Shown here: in pieces, positions 1 to 13,219 of the stretch
How positions within the stretch are numbered: position 1 is the first letter of the stretch
Layout: the number at the start of each line of letters is the position of its first letter
DNA from: Eretmocerus hayati
Taxonomy: Eukaryota; Arthropoda; Insecta; Hymenoptera; Aphelinidae
Direction of reading: 5' to 3'
DNA length: 64,000 nucleotides
NCBI GenBank assembly: GCA_029851415.1
Contig: CM056741.1
Location: 161,869,685 to 161,933,684 of the forward strand
Program-made: the position numbers and the translations under genes
Notes under the pieces: model-generated
The model's database searches: none
Told to the model about the DNA's origin: nothing
Seen by the model: only the letters and a program-made list of their open reading frames with translations

Positions 1-1467
1 AATCACAGAGCCATCGAGAAGATATCAAGAACCCAACTTCAATATCATTATTAGTCTCAAATGCAGAGCTGATGTTAGTTTCCATCCTTGTCTCTACATC
101 GTACTGGTTATTGGCCCTGGCCCTGGCTATTCCGAGCGCTGCATTTTTGTCAGAATGATATTCAGCGTATAAGGAAACATTATCCGAAATGCAGCGAGTC
201 GCCTCAAAAAAGCTATTTCACGGCTACATTGACTGGCCTAAGAAAAACCGAAGAACCCATCGGAGCCTGATAATTTCAAACAATTATTTTTCCGATATCT
301 TCAAGATAATGTTCTACATGCAAAATTAAAACTTCATACCGGACCGTAGAATTGGATGAAAACGATCGAAGCCTATTTCGATCCATAACCATTTTTTATC
401 TGCTGGTTTGAGAAGGAAACCACATGATCCTTCGAAATATAAGAGAATTCTGGAAGTCCTCGGAATCAGTGTATTACTTGACAAAATTTGAGCAGATTTC
501 ACTAGACTTTTGATAGACCACCCAAATATCGACGGGTAACTCATTTACGCTGCTACTCTTAATACGGCTTTGATCTATATAAATAATTTATCCAATGTGA
601 TGGTCACGGCCAACCCTGATTTCAGGAAAATCATCAATCAAAGTATACATGACAGTGTAATTTGTCATCAATTATATTGCCCCCGCATTGGTCTTGCGTT
701 CTCCATATTTTGAAGCATCAGACCATTTCATGGATGCAATACATCTGTATGACCACATTGGACTGATTGCAAGCCCCCAATTGCTCTTTGCCGATTTTTC
801 GCCGATTAGAGAGAGTATTTACGAGATTGAATGGGACTTTTATTACCGTAATTGTTTCCCAGCAAACGTATACTTTCCTCCTCAAGTCTACCGAGACTCC
901 CGACAGCGAGGCGGCAAACAACACCATATGGCACACCAGTATGTAGTAGCAGCAACAGATCGTGTCTTATTTCGTACATTGAATGTGCAATACAGGTCAT
1001 GTGTATCGTACATGGGTTCGAGTACATCAGAAGCATGAGCAAAAGAAGAGCAAGGGTGTTTAGAGTCTGGGGAGTTGTAATATCAGGATGAGAGTGGAGA
1101 TGAGATCACACCGGGTGGTTGCATAAGCTTTTCGGTAAAGTACTCGGTTTTATTCATCAGTTCGAGGCTTTGAAAACACCCTCAAATATGACCAATCAGG
1201 AAGATCTCAAGCTTATGAAGCTCGATCTATATTACTATTTCAGAGATGCTCCACGAGCAGGTGCACAGCTCATAAATATTTAGATTATTTCATTCGTGAT
1301 GAGATTTTATGAAATTATTCCTATCAATCCCGCATCAGCGAGCGCATCAGACACGAAACTCAACTCTGGACATTCTTTTTACGGCTTTGTATTTGAGTAT
1401 GACTTTTGACATCCATCTTCTTATTTCTTTGAATACTAGAGAATATAAGTGGTTCGAATTCAAGATT
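1..1467. other. No recognisable gene
   Basis: I looked for long open frames, conserved motifs, tRNA-like folds and terminal repeats and found none that hold up. The short open frames have no family-like composition and overlap on both strands. Confidence 0.5.
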
Positions 1468-1736
1468 TCTCAAATACTTCTCCACTCTCACGTTGTGAGT
1501 AATGTATTTAAAAAAATGTATGTATGTATGTGCAAAAGTCAACACAATATCCTGCATAAAGTTTATGAAGATTTCCTCCAAGGATGATGAAATCATTCAA
1601 ATTGCACAAATCTCTTGACACTCACGTTGTAAGAAAGGTATTCAAGAAAAAGTATGTATGTAATGAAATTGTGTCAATATCCTGCATATAATTCATAAAC
1701 GTTTTTGGTAGGAATGATACAAAACTACATCTGCAG
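1468..1736. repeat. Two-copy tandem duplication, about 134-bp unit
   Basis: The block containing ACTCTCACGTTGTGAGTAA near 1,485 recurs near 1,619 as ACTCACGTTGTAAGAAA. In each copy it is followed by a run of GTATGTATGTA and then by TCAA..AATATCCTGCATA. The copies are diverged, so the duplication is old. No coding potential is seen. Confidence 0.75.
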
Positions 1737-4700
1737 TACGTTGTTGACGATAATGCTGTCATAATTATGCTACGGGAGATATAAGACTCAAGCTGAGATT
1801 CACATCAAAGTCTATGCTCTTGTCTATGCTCGTTTCGAATGATATTGAGAATTGAAACTTTTGCGAGCCCGTGTACCCACGGATCTTCCAGATTCCGTCA
1901 GATATTGAAGCATTCTGACTATTCAGATCCTAATTTCGAAAAGTGGGCATTACAGATCTGCAGGAGTCTTATTCCTGATAAGTCTGTATACAGGTTTGTA
2001 GCGAGTGAATAGAGTTCAAAAACTTCTGTGGAGAGCTTCTTACTATGGATGGAATTCATATCTTACAGATTTTGAGAGGAAAAGGAAGTAAAGTGAGACC
2101 AAAAATGCAAGCGTAATCGCATCCTAGAAGTCTTGCTAGACTCGAATCAAATATCCTTTAAGGAAGATCGGCAAGGGATTATACGAGAATCTCTAAGGAT
2201 AATTCCGCAAGTTTCATCACTTGGGTGAGCAAAAATCAAAGTTATTATAAAAATGGATGACTCAAATACATTTGCTGCTCCTCCCAAAAATCAGTTTCAA
2301 ACTCATCATTACTTTGAGGTAGCACAACCAATAATCCAATTGATTCTAGACGGTCAAGCTTGTAGAAAATCCACACCCCGGCACATGTCATCAATATCAT
2401 AAAATAAAAAATCTAGGAATCACCGCCACCGAAATCCTCGTCCACCCACTCATACAAAGGTTGGAAAAAATATATAATAAGAGTAGATAATATACATCCT
2501 ACACTCTTATTTATTTTTTTCATTCCACATGCCACATGCGTGCAGAGATGTCAGCCCCTCGAATCGGTGCACGCCTATGTAATCAGGAAACTCTGGTCGC
2601 TATATTTCTCTCCCTCATATACATGTAGCCGATCGGTGGTGCACCCCCGTGACCGCCAACATGGCAAACTGTGATTAACTTTTCGCCGTGCATGGCGTCG
2701 TCGCAACCGAACCGCGCCCCCATTCATTTGCCATTCAATCGCACCCGCGTGGATTACGCTATTTCATAGGAGTGTGCCTGTGTGATGCCTGTAGTGTACG
2801 GATAGCGCGAACTGGTTCTCATGCTCTGAGTAATCATTGCGCGCACCAGTTGCCACAACATATACATGTATGTACACTCAGAATCACTCATCTCCATGCT
2901 AAATGTGAATTTTCTCTCTCTTTTTAGTTATTCTATACGTTTTCATCCGCTCGAATCGTTTCGAATGATTGAATTTTTCAATTTTCTCATACCTATACGT
3001 TTTTTTTTGGACGTACAGAGCTCTCGATAGCCGCTTCCGTAAAGCCTATCGCTTTGATCATCATCGATGAATCACTCTCGGATGTTGATGCTGACCACTA
3101 GCTCATCAGTTTGCAATTCTTTCTCGTCCAATTTGTTCAACGAGGCTTTTTATTGGAAATCGAATGATGGGTTATTATGTAAGGCATACAAGGCACGGTA
3201 TGTGTTTGTTATGGAGCTAGACGTTTGTTGATATCGGGTTCACACATTTTCGGAGGCTACTAATTTAGAGTCTGATAATCTGGTAATAACCTGTTGGAAA
3301 AGTTGCTGTGGAACCATGTAAATCGCATTCTTTTCTGGATATTGTCATGAGATTTTCCACGGAAGTAGCTCGCGGGAGAAAAACTTGCACTTCATTGACT
3401 CGATTTTTTTGAGAATCCAAAATCGACTCATAACGCTTTGTTTTGGTCTTGTAAAAAGAAATTGGTTACAGATACCATTGACTATCCATTAAAATGGAAA
3501 AGAACGCAGTTTCTTCGATCAAAATTTCCTTATGTGATGCGTTTTTTGGTCGTTATACTAAGGGCCAAGAAATTATGAGATTTCGGATTGATAATTTTGA
3601 TCGTAACAGGATTTGTATTGCTGAATCCTCAAATGAATGTGAGGGCTTTTTAGAATTTTCTTTCCGAAATCGTCGCCTTTCCGAGAACGAGTCTACTTTC
3701 GTCCGAACTGCATGAAGCCACGCTGATTCTAACTGAGTTGAATCTCCATTTGAAATTCAATTCTAGAACTCTCTGTTTACCCCTGGTTAGGGCCATTCCT
3801 CTTCCCCAATTTGTTTTCATCAACACTCATTTTGCTGCTCTTTTGGCTTCGACAAGATCCTGTAAAATATCAAAAGCGTCGTCTACAGTTGATTTTTCTC
3901 ATGATGTGAATTTGAGTCGAAACTTCACAAATTCCACATGGGATGATCCTTTGAAGATTGTATGCTGGGATATTCAACGTCTCATAAGCAGAAATTGATT
4001 CGTGATTGATGGGTTATTCCCACAGGAAAATCTAATAGCTATGTCGTCATTCGACAAACTTTTTACAAAAGAATATGGAAGCAGAAAATTGTTTACCACA
4101 ATGGAAATTAGAAAAATCGTGATCTCGCAGAATATCCTTGCACTCGTCATTCGTCCGTTGGGTTAGCCAGGAATGGGACAACTATAGCCTGCACCAGTTG
4201 GATGAGGGCTGCCAAAAGTCTGCAACGAAGCTGCTTGGAGAAAATTAATAATAGGGGATATCAACGAAAGCTTAATACCGACCCAAGAAATTTGTTTTCC
4301 ATCGCGTTGTGCACAAACTGAAGAAATAACGCTATGGAAGATTCAGATGAATGAGCGTAGATCTTGAGACATTGAGTGTTTCCTCAATTCATGTGTATCA
4401 TTCTACCTAAACAAATGTACACTGAGAAACATTTTCTACAGAAATCTTAGAATCGGAAATAATGTTTATATTTTTACGTTACAGCCATGGGACACATTTT
4501 CTAGTAACATTATTTGTATACGACGCATCAATTCTTACGACCTAAGCTATTAATTTTCATAGCCGAAACTATAGAAATTGATAGGTAACATACTATTTGA
4601 AGCGGATGAAAAAATTGTTTTGATTATCGTCTCGACTTATTTGACTACGTGTACCGAACACCTTAAGGTGGTTCCTCTGGTAGAGATTCAACAGCGAGAT

Positions 4701-5120
4701 TTTGATGAAATTCAAATTACTCGTTGAGAATAAGACTTATACTGAATTTTCAAAACATGGGATTACCTGTGAGCCGAGATATCAACGTTTGATCTTTCGC
4801 GAATTTAACACGGCGTCTTATGGGGAACGCGCGCTCTCTGAGCCTCCTTCATCATTTTCGGGTTGTCTTAACAACGAGTTTTTGATAAAAATTCTACAGT
4901 TGGTAGAAAACATGCGCCAGGAACACTGGAACAATTAGAAACTTTTGGTTACTTGTAAGTATTAGAATATTAAGCAGTTTACGAAAAATTAATTAATCAT
5001 GTGTTCACTCGAACGTGTCAATAGCAAGCTATAGCAATACACGGAGAACGTAGAACACAGACAAACCTCTAACGGACGTCGTCTTGGACGCACTCTACCC
5101 AGGGGAACCTCCTCAACCGA
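1737..5120. other. Non-coding stretch, no gene recognised
   Basis: Mostly AT-rich. A CpG- and GC-richer patch lies around 2,520-2,860 and could be regulatory, but no motif pins it down. Open frames near 3,494-3,998 and 4,702-4,938 are short and look like chance frames: low complexity, no domain, no splice context I can defend. Confidence 0.45.
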
Positions 5121-5126
5121 GTATTG

Positions 5127-5142
5127 TTTTTTTTTTTTTTTT
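5127..5142 (-). other. Possible LINE poly(A) tail (T16 on plus strand)
   Basis: A run of 16 T on the plus strand reads as A16 on the minus strand. It lies about 215 bp beyond the last recognisable codons of the minus-strand LINE remnant, where a 3' UTR and tail would be expected. It could also be an unrelated homopolymer. Confidence 0.35.
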
Positions 5143-5356
5143 CTATTGAAAGCATAAAAATCTCTTTTGAGATTCATTCGCTACAAATATGAAAAGATGA
5201 TGATGACTGTTCGATGATACATATTGATTACTTTTTACACTTCTAAATTACAATCGTTGAAGAACACAATTATACATTAGAATGCTGTAATGTCAGGTTC
5301 CACCAATAGAGTCGATACTCTCATTGGTAGCTGGTATTTTTTCTTAACTAACGATT

Positions 5357-6465
5357 TTACAAGTTTCTCCCTCTGAATGTCAAGGAACGAACATTGCCAC
5401 AGTACGTGGTCTGCAATTTGATAATACAATAATCACCCCATGCGTACGCTGGGATCTCTATTACTTTCATTCTCGCAAGTGAGTCTGCCAAACCATAATG
5501 ATTCGCTCTTAGTCTGTTGATCGTGAGAATCAATTCGCGAGCAAGTCTTTTTTTCTGAAACCATGGCTTTGCAGATTTCTGACAATAATTCTCATGAAAA
5601 TCTTCTCCAGTTTCTAGGCTCGTTGCTACCAATAGGTTAGTTGAATGAATGTTCATTTCGTTCTTAAAAAATTGACGGAAGTCTGTAAAGGGAAGCTGTA
5701 ACGTCTGATCAGGGATTTTGAAGCACGCTTCTATGGCTGTTTTATCACCTAACTCATTGCTCTCTATCCCTTGGTGGGATGGAACTCATAAGGTCAAGTT
5801 AGCTTTTTCGCTCTCAATTGATAAGAATTCAAGATACTTTCTTTTGATCTCTAAAATATGAGGGTTGAGACGGATGTCAATTGAACACTTGCTGAGACAT
5901 TCTAAAACGCCCATAGAATCAGAAATTATTAGAATATTCCAATCGAGGTTTTTGAGAACCAAGTCCATGGCTTTGTCAATAGCTGCGCATTCTGCAGTAA
6001 AAATAGAACAGTTCCTTTCAAAACTTCTTGTATCTGTGACTTTCAAACTTGGACAAACGTAAGCCGATTCGACTGATAGGGAGTCAGATTGTTTGCTGCC
6101 CCCAGTCCATATATCAAGAGTAATATGTGGAGAGATGGCAGCTTGGACTTGTCTATGTGTTGGTGCACCCACTGTTTTATTCCACCTATTGTAAGAAATA
6201 GGAGTGAGTAGGACTTAGTACTCATACTTGGAAATATTATAAGAATGATTTCGGTGCAGAGATAAGGGCTGTTTCATATGTTTTATGAGACAAACTTCAA
6301 CTAATCTTAGTCGCTTGAATTTGCTATGCTCGAGAATATCCTCAAAGTACGCGTTCATTTCTTGAGTGACTGGTAAACTGCCATTAGAGAAAACTTTGAG
6401 TCGTTATGCATGGCAAAGGTACTTTACTCTGAGCTCGATCGAAGTAAGCTTAGACTCATCAAGTA
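5357..6465 (-). pseudogene. LINE (non-LTR retrotransposon) remnant: RNase H and C-terminal region
   Basis: Read on the minus strand, three blocks follow the order of an I/R1-type pol C-terminus. About 6,465-6,200 encodes a stretch containing ELRVKYL and, after a stop, FSNGSLPV, resembling the linker after the reverse transcriptase. 6,172-5,786 encodes an RNase H domain with an IFTAECAAID helix and an IISDSMGVL strand carrying the catalytic Asp. The first-strand motif, normally TDGS, is TGGS here, so one catalytic acidic residue is lost. 5,656-5,357 encodes the terminal block with LILTINRLRANHYGLADSL, typical of the region before the last Cys/His knuckle. Stops and frameshifts separate the blocks and no reverse transcriptase is present, so this is a dead, 5'-deleted copy. 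The family (I, R1 or LOA group) is an inference. Confidence 0.75.
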
Positions 6466-6471
6466 GTAAAT

Positions 6472-6748
6472 TTATGGGTTTTGACGTGGAGAAGATCGCG
6501 GGCGTTTGGTGGAAGATGCCGGGCGAGGGGGGCTAGTTAGCACACTGCGAGTTGGAGGAACAGCAGGACTAGCAAGCGATATCGAACGTTGGACTTCTAT
6601 CTGCGAGGGTGTACAGCTTTTGCAAGTGAAGTCAGGCGAAACGGGAGAGGATAGAGCTAAGCACTCGATGTGAAATGGAGTTTTGCACTGCACGCACCTC
6701 ACAAATTGAGCAGCGTCTTTCACCGATTTCTTGCACTTTGGACACGTA
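6472..6748 (-). pseudogene. PHD-finger fragment, probably LINE ORF1 C-terminus
   Basis: The minus-strand frame encodes a complete C4HC3 zinc-finger pattern: CPKC, then 12 residues, CVQC, four residues, HIEC, 12 residues, CKSC. A Ser/Pro/Arg-rich tail ending in PRQNP and a stop follows. The first Met lies inside the finger at 6,723, but the frame stays open upstream to 6,748, where the 788-bp MITE begins, so the true N-terminus has been cut away. PHD fingers occur in ORF1 of some LINE clades, and this one points the same way as the RNase H remnant about 300 bp downstream. I infer both came from one element whose reverse transcriptase has been deleted. An unrelated host PHD exon is the alternative. 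Confidence 0.6.
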
Positions 6749-7536
6749 CAGTACCGTTCATAAGTTTTCGATGGTCGATCCCTCGATTACCCTGACTTGG
6801 AACAGCAATAAGTCAAATTCTATGCGTTGTACGAAAATTTTCAAGAAAACATCTTACAGAGCAGAAAAAATACTAACTTTTACTGGGTTTTGATGATTTT
6901 TATCGAATATTTTTGAAGGTCCTACACGCTGATGAAAAAATAGAAAATCTAAAAATTTTTTACTTTCATTGAGACACCTGCAGTTTTAATGCGAATGAAG
7001 ATACGGCAATTCTGAAAAAAGCATCTTGTAGAGCGGAAAAAATGCTATGTGTAGCCATTCTTTGATTATTTTTTACGTATCCCGGGTGAGAACGTGCGAG
7101 CTGTCCAAACCCCCAAAATCATGGTTTTTCACCGTTTTCTGTGCCGTTTCCGATGATAAGCAGTCATTTTGGGTATCTAGACAGCTTGTACGTTCTCATG
7201 CGCGGTACGTAAAAAATAATCAAAAAATGGCTACACATAGCATTTTTTCCGCTCTACAAGATGCTTTTTTCAGAATTGCCGTATCTTTATTCGCATTAAA
7301 ACTGCAGGTGTCTCAATGAAAGTAAAAAATTTTTAGATTTTCTATTTTTTCATCAGCGTGTAGGACCTTCAAAAATATTCGATAAAAATCATCAAAACCC
7401 AGTAAAAGTTAGTATTTTTTCTGCTCTGTAAGATGTTTTCTTGAAAATTTTCGTACAACGCATAGAATTTGACTTATTGCTGTTCCAAGTCAGGGTAATC
7501 GAGGGATCGACCATCGAGAACTTATGAACGGTACTG
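6749..7536. mobile_element. 788-bp palindromic MITE, mariner-like, copy 1
   Basis: The ends are CAGTACCGTTCATAAG and its reverse complement, flanked by TA on both sides (6,747-6,748 and 7,537-7,538), the target duplication of Tc1/mariner elements. The element is almost entirely palindromic: arms of roughly 350 bp surround a central spacer of about 70 bp near 7,108-7,180. No transposase is encoded. The open frame across the centre (7,047-7,319) is a by-product and recurs in the second copy. A copy of exactly the same length lies at 59,505-60,292 with its centre in the opposite orientation. Confidence 0.9.
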
Positions 7537-7999
7537 TAGAGCGTAGCTTGGTTCTAGGCATGCTACCAATGAATACATGTCACTCGCGATGTCCATGCAT
7601 GGCACTGCAGCGGCATTTTCCAAATTTACTTCGATATGTAGCAGAATGGGTTGATGTTAGTGCCCAACTCGTCGCTCGGTCCGGGAGATGTATACCGCAG
7701 AGGCGAGCCGGACGAGTATACAAATATGCCAACTATGTATTGGTGATGCTTGGGCTGCTGGTGCTCGATTTCGCTGAGCTCGTGCTTTTCTAACCTCTAA
7801 ATTCACAGGTATTTGGGACACTCTGGCTCAAAATGCGAGCCTGTGCCATTTCTGCTCACCTAGGTGTAAGCCAGTAGGTGCCCAGGATTACCTGGAATCA
7901 GAACTTCCTCGGGGGGAGTGGAAAAATATTTGAAATGACGATCAAATCAGGAGCGAGGTGAAACGCGTCAAGCTCTACTCACAGCGCCACTCGAAGCCC

Positions 8000-8053
8000 T
8001 ATCATCATCATCATCGTCATCATCATCATCTTCGTCATCCTCATCATCATCGA
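8000..8053. repeat. TCA-rich trinucleotide microsatellite
   Basis: Imperfect (TCA)n with TCG and TCT interruptions, directly visible. Confidence 0.9.
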
Positions 8054-8238
8054 AACACCGGGGATTAGACTACCAATAAGTAGATGCACGGGACGGTAGA
8101 GGGGCATTCTCTCGATCAGATGTGTATTATACCCTCAACCTCACCGAAACCCGCATGCCGGCCCCTGGGGTATGCAATCAGAACGTTTCAATCAAGAGAC
8201 TAGATGACGGAGAGGCGAAATCAGGACGAGAGCGTGGG

Positions 8239-8265
<27 letters not shown>
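8239..8265. repeat. CGT trinucleotide microsatellite
   Basis: Imperfect (CGT)n run. It creates a spurious poly-Arg frame on the plus strand. Confidence 0.9.
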
Positions 8266-8270
<5 letters not shown>

Positions 8271-10176
8271 ACGTCGAGCATCAGTGATGGTGGCGGTTGA
8301 CATGGCATATTATCATGCTGATGGGGGAGAAACGAAAAGGGGCCGAATTCACCACAGAGGTACACGAAGAGTCGCAGACCGGATAGGCAGAAGGGCTGCT
8401 GTCGGGAAGTGCTGATGCTGGAGCAAAAATCTGTGATTGCGCGAGCGAGGATTAAAAGGGTGAGCCCTTGCTTCAGTAAGACTCCTGCTGTATACTGCTA
8501 CTATACATTGCCATGCTGATGATGGTGGTGACGAGTAAAGCTTGCGAGACAAAGTCTGATTTTTGATAGTTGCGAGATGATGTCTCAGTTTTTGGGTTGT
8601 GGTTACGACAATGACGTTGATAGTGTCTTCATCTTCTTCTCACAATTGGCCTGTGGACTTCAGTCCTCTCGCCATGACCGGGAGGTAGACGTTGATAGTG
8701 TGTTCAGGGGTTATGAGATTTCCTCCCGAAGTATAGCTGTTTTTCGAATTAGCGAGGGACTTGCAAAATGAACCTTCGATTCTCTGTGTCTAAATGTGAA
8801 CTTTCTTAGAGTTTTTAGGGTCAGATCTTAGGTTCTTGGTGGATTATGAGTCAATCGCCCACTTTTCGTCTAAAAGGAACATTTGATGGACAAAAATAAA
8901 ATCTGCAAGCACGCTCAGGGTACAACTTTGTTCCAAAATGTTTGTTAGACTACTTGAATTATCCTATCATTGATGATCATGGCATTCGACCATGATCATC
9001 CATTAATTTTTCCTCAATCCCTATCTTACAGATTGTTGAAAATCTGTGGACGAACTTCAATTCCTTTGAAAGAAATGTAGAAAGTAAGACTTGATTGACC
9101 CTCGTGGTAGAATTGCAACTCCGGTTTAACGCTTAGGCTGACCGCATTTTTCCGAATAAAATGAACACTTCCGAAGGGGAAAGTTTTTATATATATATAT
9201 ATAAATGACTAATACGTCGCGATGAGTTCTCAAAGTCATAGGTGGCTCATATATGAGCCAGGCCGGAAGGCAACGGTCGGGCCCCATACTGTACATTCCG
9301 GAATTTTGCAGATTATCATTCAGTTACATCTCAATGAATCCCTGGCTTCCTCGGATGTAATAGGCTGTCCAAATCGCTTTTCCATGCATTCACATCATCA
9401 AAAAACACTAAATATCAAAACTACCCTCTATCAGGGGTTGAAAACTTGAGAATTTATAATTAAAGAATCACTGACTCTTGAGAGGATTTATGTGATAAAA
9501 TAGTTCGTGGAGGATCCAAATTGTTACCTGCAGTTGTTGTGGAAACACGACTGTACATGAACTATTAACCAGGAGAAGTTTCGGAAAATCTGATATTAGT
9601 CTGATATTTTACTTTTGTATTCTAAGAGGTTTCACACCCTCGTTAGGGCTAGTTTAGATACATTGGTTGGTTTGGAAGAATCTCAGGGTAGCTCACGATG
9701 CTTCTAAATCCATTCTATCATAGAAACCTCATCGAGAACTCACTTACAAAAATCAAAGTGATCATAAAATAAGTGGTTCATACATGCGCCAGGCCGACAG
9801 TCTAAAGGTTAAAAAGTATCAGCCATTATAGGATCAGTTTTTTTCCCAGCCATAATATAACCATTTTTCCGAGAATTCACAATCGCATGCCGTATATTGA
9901 CCATTCTACTCTTAAGACGCCGTCACATGAAAAAGAAATCTCTATGATGCAAGTTTCTGATTCTCTCATTTCTAGTCATGCCTTCTTCATTGACATTGAG
10001 ACAATCAAGTTCGACATATTGGAAGACTTCTATAAGGCTTCAAACTGAGTTTTCTTCCAGAGTGGTTCACGAGGCATCCATGAACAGCTGCGGTATCCAA
10101 TTCTTCTACCCACATATCAGGTCATTCTAAGCTCTTGAAAGATGTGGTTGCCCAACCAATTTTTAAGGTTATTATA

Positions 10177-10981
10177 CACTGTAAAAAATTTGTTGGTTGA
10201 AGTTTTTCCCTCCACGACTGGTTGATTACGACGCCACATGATTGAACACGGATTTTGGGATAAATGGAGGACCCTCGGAAACATCACTTGATGAAAAAAG
10301 TCTCATCACAGTTTTTGCACCCAATCGAATCGAAATAAGCGTGATAAGCATTAGTCATCACGGTTAAACATTCATTATTCGTATATACTATTTTAATGGC
10401 TCCTACAAAGAGTAACAATTCTTCTTATGATTGACAAAAAGTATTAGTCCATTTTCCTCGTCATCGACGCGCGACGCGGAGTAACACTTTCTTGTCATGA
10501 TGAACGGAAAATTTATAATCGACGAAGAGTAATACTTGTTTATCAAGATTCACAATTCTTTGAAATACGGGATCTTCAAACGCTCATAAAAGACTCCACA
10601 TTTCTTATACAGATTTTGGAGGCGCTGATCACTAGAATCTAGTCAGATTATGAAAATTCACAATAGCCGGTTTTCAAACGCCTATGAAAGACTGAAAATT
10701 TCTTGGATCTGGCTAAAACTCTGTATACGTAAGTTTTTGGGGCTGCAAATCACGAAAATCGTCATGTTGCTCTTGAAGCAGATCGTAATCCAAACTTCCG
10801 ATCGCAAGTGGGATTCTTGTTGGACATGGTCAGAGAAATTTATGGGATCACATCCCAATAAGAATCGAAATCGTCACCCAAGCCGCTTCTGAAAAAGTCG
10901 AAAATAGGTCTTTATTTCACAATTGAATATTCAACCACTGGTTGACCAATTTGGTTGGAAGTCAACCAATTTTTTACAGTG
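10177..10981. mobile_element. Non-autonomous TIR element, CACTGTAAAAAAT ends
   Basis: The left end CACTGTAAAAAATTTG and right end AATTTTTTACAGTG are inverted and flanked by TA (10,175-10,176 and 10,982-10,983). The subterminal TTGGTTGA / TCAACCAA motifs are also inverted, and GGTTGA-type motifs recur near both ends. Length is 805 bp with no transposase, so it is a MITE that probably depends on a Tc1/mariner-type transposase (inferred from the TA duplication). Confidence 0.8.
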
Positions 10982-10983
10982 TA

Positions 10984-13217
10984 CTTTTAGGGTTCAAGAC
11001 AGAAAAAGTGGAAGGAAATAAGATGTAACCAGTTCATCACATTAGTCTTCAGTAACCTCAAAGTTTTGAAAACAGAAATCCACCCTTATTTGGATTTCCG
11101 ACCCTCTATCATTGCTGCAAATTATCTTTCAACCAGGCAAGGAATTCTTGCAAATTTTTACTTCACAGATATTGATCATACATGTGTATTTAGTCTGCGA
11201 TGTATTTTGCCTGCGGCCGAATGAAGGATTCATTCATGTGCTGTCATTGTAATTTCTCGAATTCAAAAATTCTGGCCCAAAACTTTCGGAAAATATTCAG
11301 TGTGTGTACATCGGGAACTAAGGTTCCAGGTCTTTGCTGAGAGATTCACGGATCTGTAAAATAAAATACCACGAAAGGAAGACGTAAAAGTAGGGAATTT
11401 CGCATCCCCCGGCAGAGTACTTGGGCGATAAACCGACGACATCTGCATCGAGATCGTTGGGTAGGAAGCTCGGATCAGTGTCGTCGCTCAGCAAGAATAA
11501 AATGAAGGATGCGAGAAGAAGAAGAAGAAGGAGCCAAAAAAAGATGGAAGATATTCGCGATAGGGCTCCATCAGCATATTTCAAAGATAAGCCAACCCAC
11601 GCGCGCTGCGCAAGCTGCTTTTGCCGTAATAACAATCCGATATGATTGCGCCATAATCATAAACGAAGAAGGGAGAGTAGGAAGATGGAACAGAGGGTGG
11701 CATAGATTGAACGACAGGGGAAGAAGATTTTCTCGAAACACGCAATCTGACGAATGTTTTCTTCGGCTATATTGATGGGTTGGCATTAAATACATCGTTG
11801 AAAGATTATGATGTTGTTTATGAGTTACAAATTTGATTTACTCTACTTGATAACTGATCAGACTTCCTTTCATCGTATTTGTATATTCAATTACTATCTT
11901 CATTTTTATTTGATTTGTTTTGAAGAACAACGTATCATCATAGCTTTGCCCAACCCAAAAATAGAGAGAAGAACGGACAATTTGAGGTGAAGATGAGTAT
12001 AGATTAATTTCATCATTATCCATATAATGATTGCTTTGGATGATGAATCGGATATAGTAAGATCAAAAATCAACTTTGATCGATTTTTATTCTCCTGTGG
12101 TTTCAGTATGGCTACTCTAACCCTTTCATATGTGTGAAAAAAAAACACTAAAAAATGCATTCTAGAAATTTCAGGTGGAGTTGGAAATTCGTGGAGCCCG
12201 GGGATTTTGTGATCGTATTGGAATACACATCAATTATCTTCAAATGAAACTCTCACTTTTGTCATCAAACACGAGGGAATAATATAGCATTCTCTACCCA
12301 CTCAATCCATGCAGCGACATACCCAATTATTATATTTAATACCAACAATTCACCACACATATCGAAGCAAAGAAAATCACGACGACAACTTGGGGGGTAA
12401 ATTTTACGACCCAACGTTTTCGAATACCCTTTCACCCGCAACTAATCCTTGAAATCGGTTTACGAAACGCAAGCTCATCAATCCAAATACTCTACAACAT
12501 TGCGCGCATACATACTTGTTGTGCCAAATTCTATCCGATGCCAATCTCGTTAAATGATATTCTTGTCAATCCTTTTGACCTCCAGTATCACGTGACGCGT
12601 AAGAAAATGATTTTGTACAATGACCAGTGACATTAAAGCTCGAGCTTTTGCCAATCACCGTGAATACCTAATTGTAGCTATCCTGTTGCTCCAAATAATT
12701 GCCTCGTTAGAGAATAGTATTCCTGAAATACCCATGCACGTTTTAGAGAAAACACGATGGCAGAACGCATCAATAGAGAACGAATGCAGAAAAGCGGAAA
12801 AAAGCTCTCGATAAGTCATCGGCCATCGATGCTCACGTCACATTGTTCTTGAATACTGGAGAGAACAGAAAGAGGGATGCGTTTCATGGGTCGAGTTTTA
12901 TCTACAAGCTTCGATCGTTTGAATGACTATTATATGACTTTGCAGCAATGACTGTCACTCTTTTAAAGCTCATTGCTTCTTTCGCTTCCTGGTTTCGATA
13001 AATGGCGAATTGTACAATAAATTTCGATTGATTCGCAAGGATGGTTCGATGATTTGAATGATGGATGGCGATGCGAGGTTACTGAATATCTACGAAGAAT
13101 GTATTTGTTGAGATATGAGAGTTTATCTTGGTTCAATAGATTTATAATTTATTGATGAAATGTTAGGGTTGGCGTATACAAATACTTGAAAAATTGATTA
13201 CGAAGTAGTAATCGATC
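10984..13217. other. Non-coding stretch, no gene recognised
   Basis: It contains a GAAGAA-rich patch near 11,509-11,530. That patch yields a hydrophobic Leu-rich frame on the minus strand and an Arg/Glu-rich one on the plus strand. Neither has other support. Confidence 0.45.
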
Positions 13218-13219
13218 TA

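Larger units (their letters stand above)
7539..10174. other. Non-coding stretch with microsatellites
   Basis: No gene recognised. It holds a TCA/TCG-rich microsatellite near 8,000-8,053, a CGT run near 8,239-8,265 and a short TA run near 9,188-9,203. The Arg-rich and other open frames across the CGT run come from the repeat. Confidence 0.5.

Noticed and set aside
688..1038. 116-codon plus-strand frame
   Set aside because: Overlapped by similar-length frames on the other strand; no domain, splice or homolog pattern recognised.
7047..7319. 90-codon frame conserved with 59,722-59,994
   Set aside because: Both lie across the centre of the two copies of the same palindromic MITE; conservation is copy identity, not selection.
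11318..11635. Hydrophobic Leu-rich frame that looks like a membrane protein
   Set aside because: The Leu run is the complement of a GAA/GAG microsatellite-like patch; the rest has no family features.
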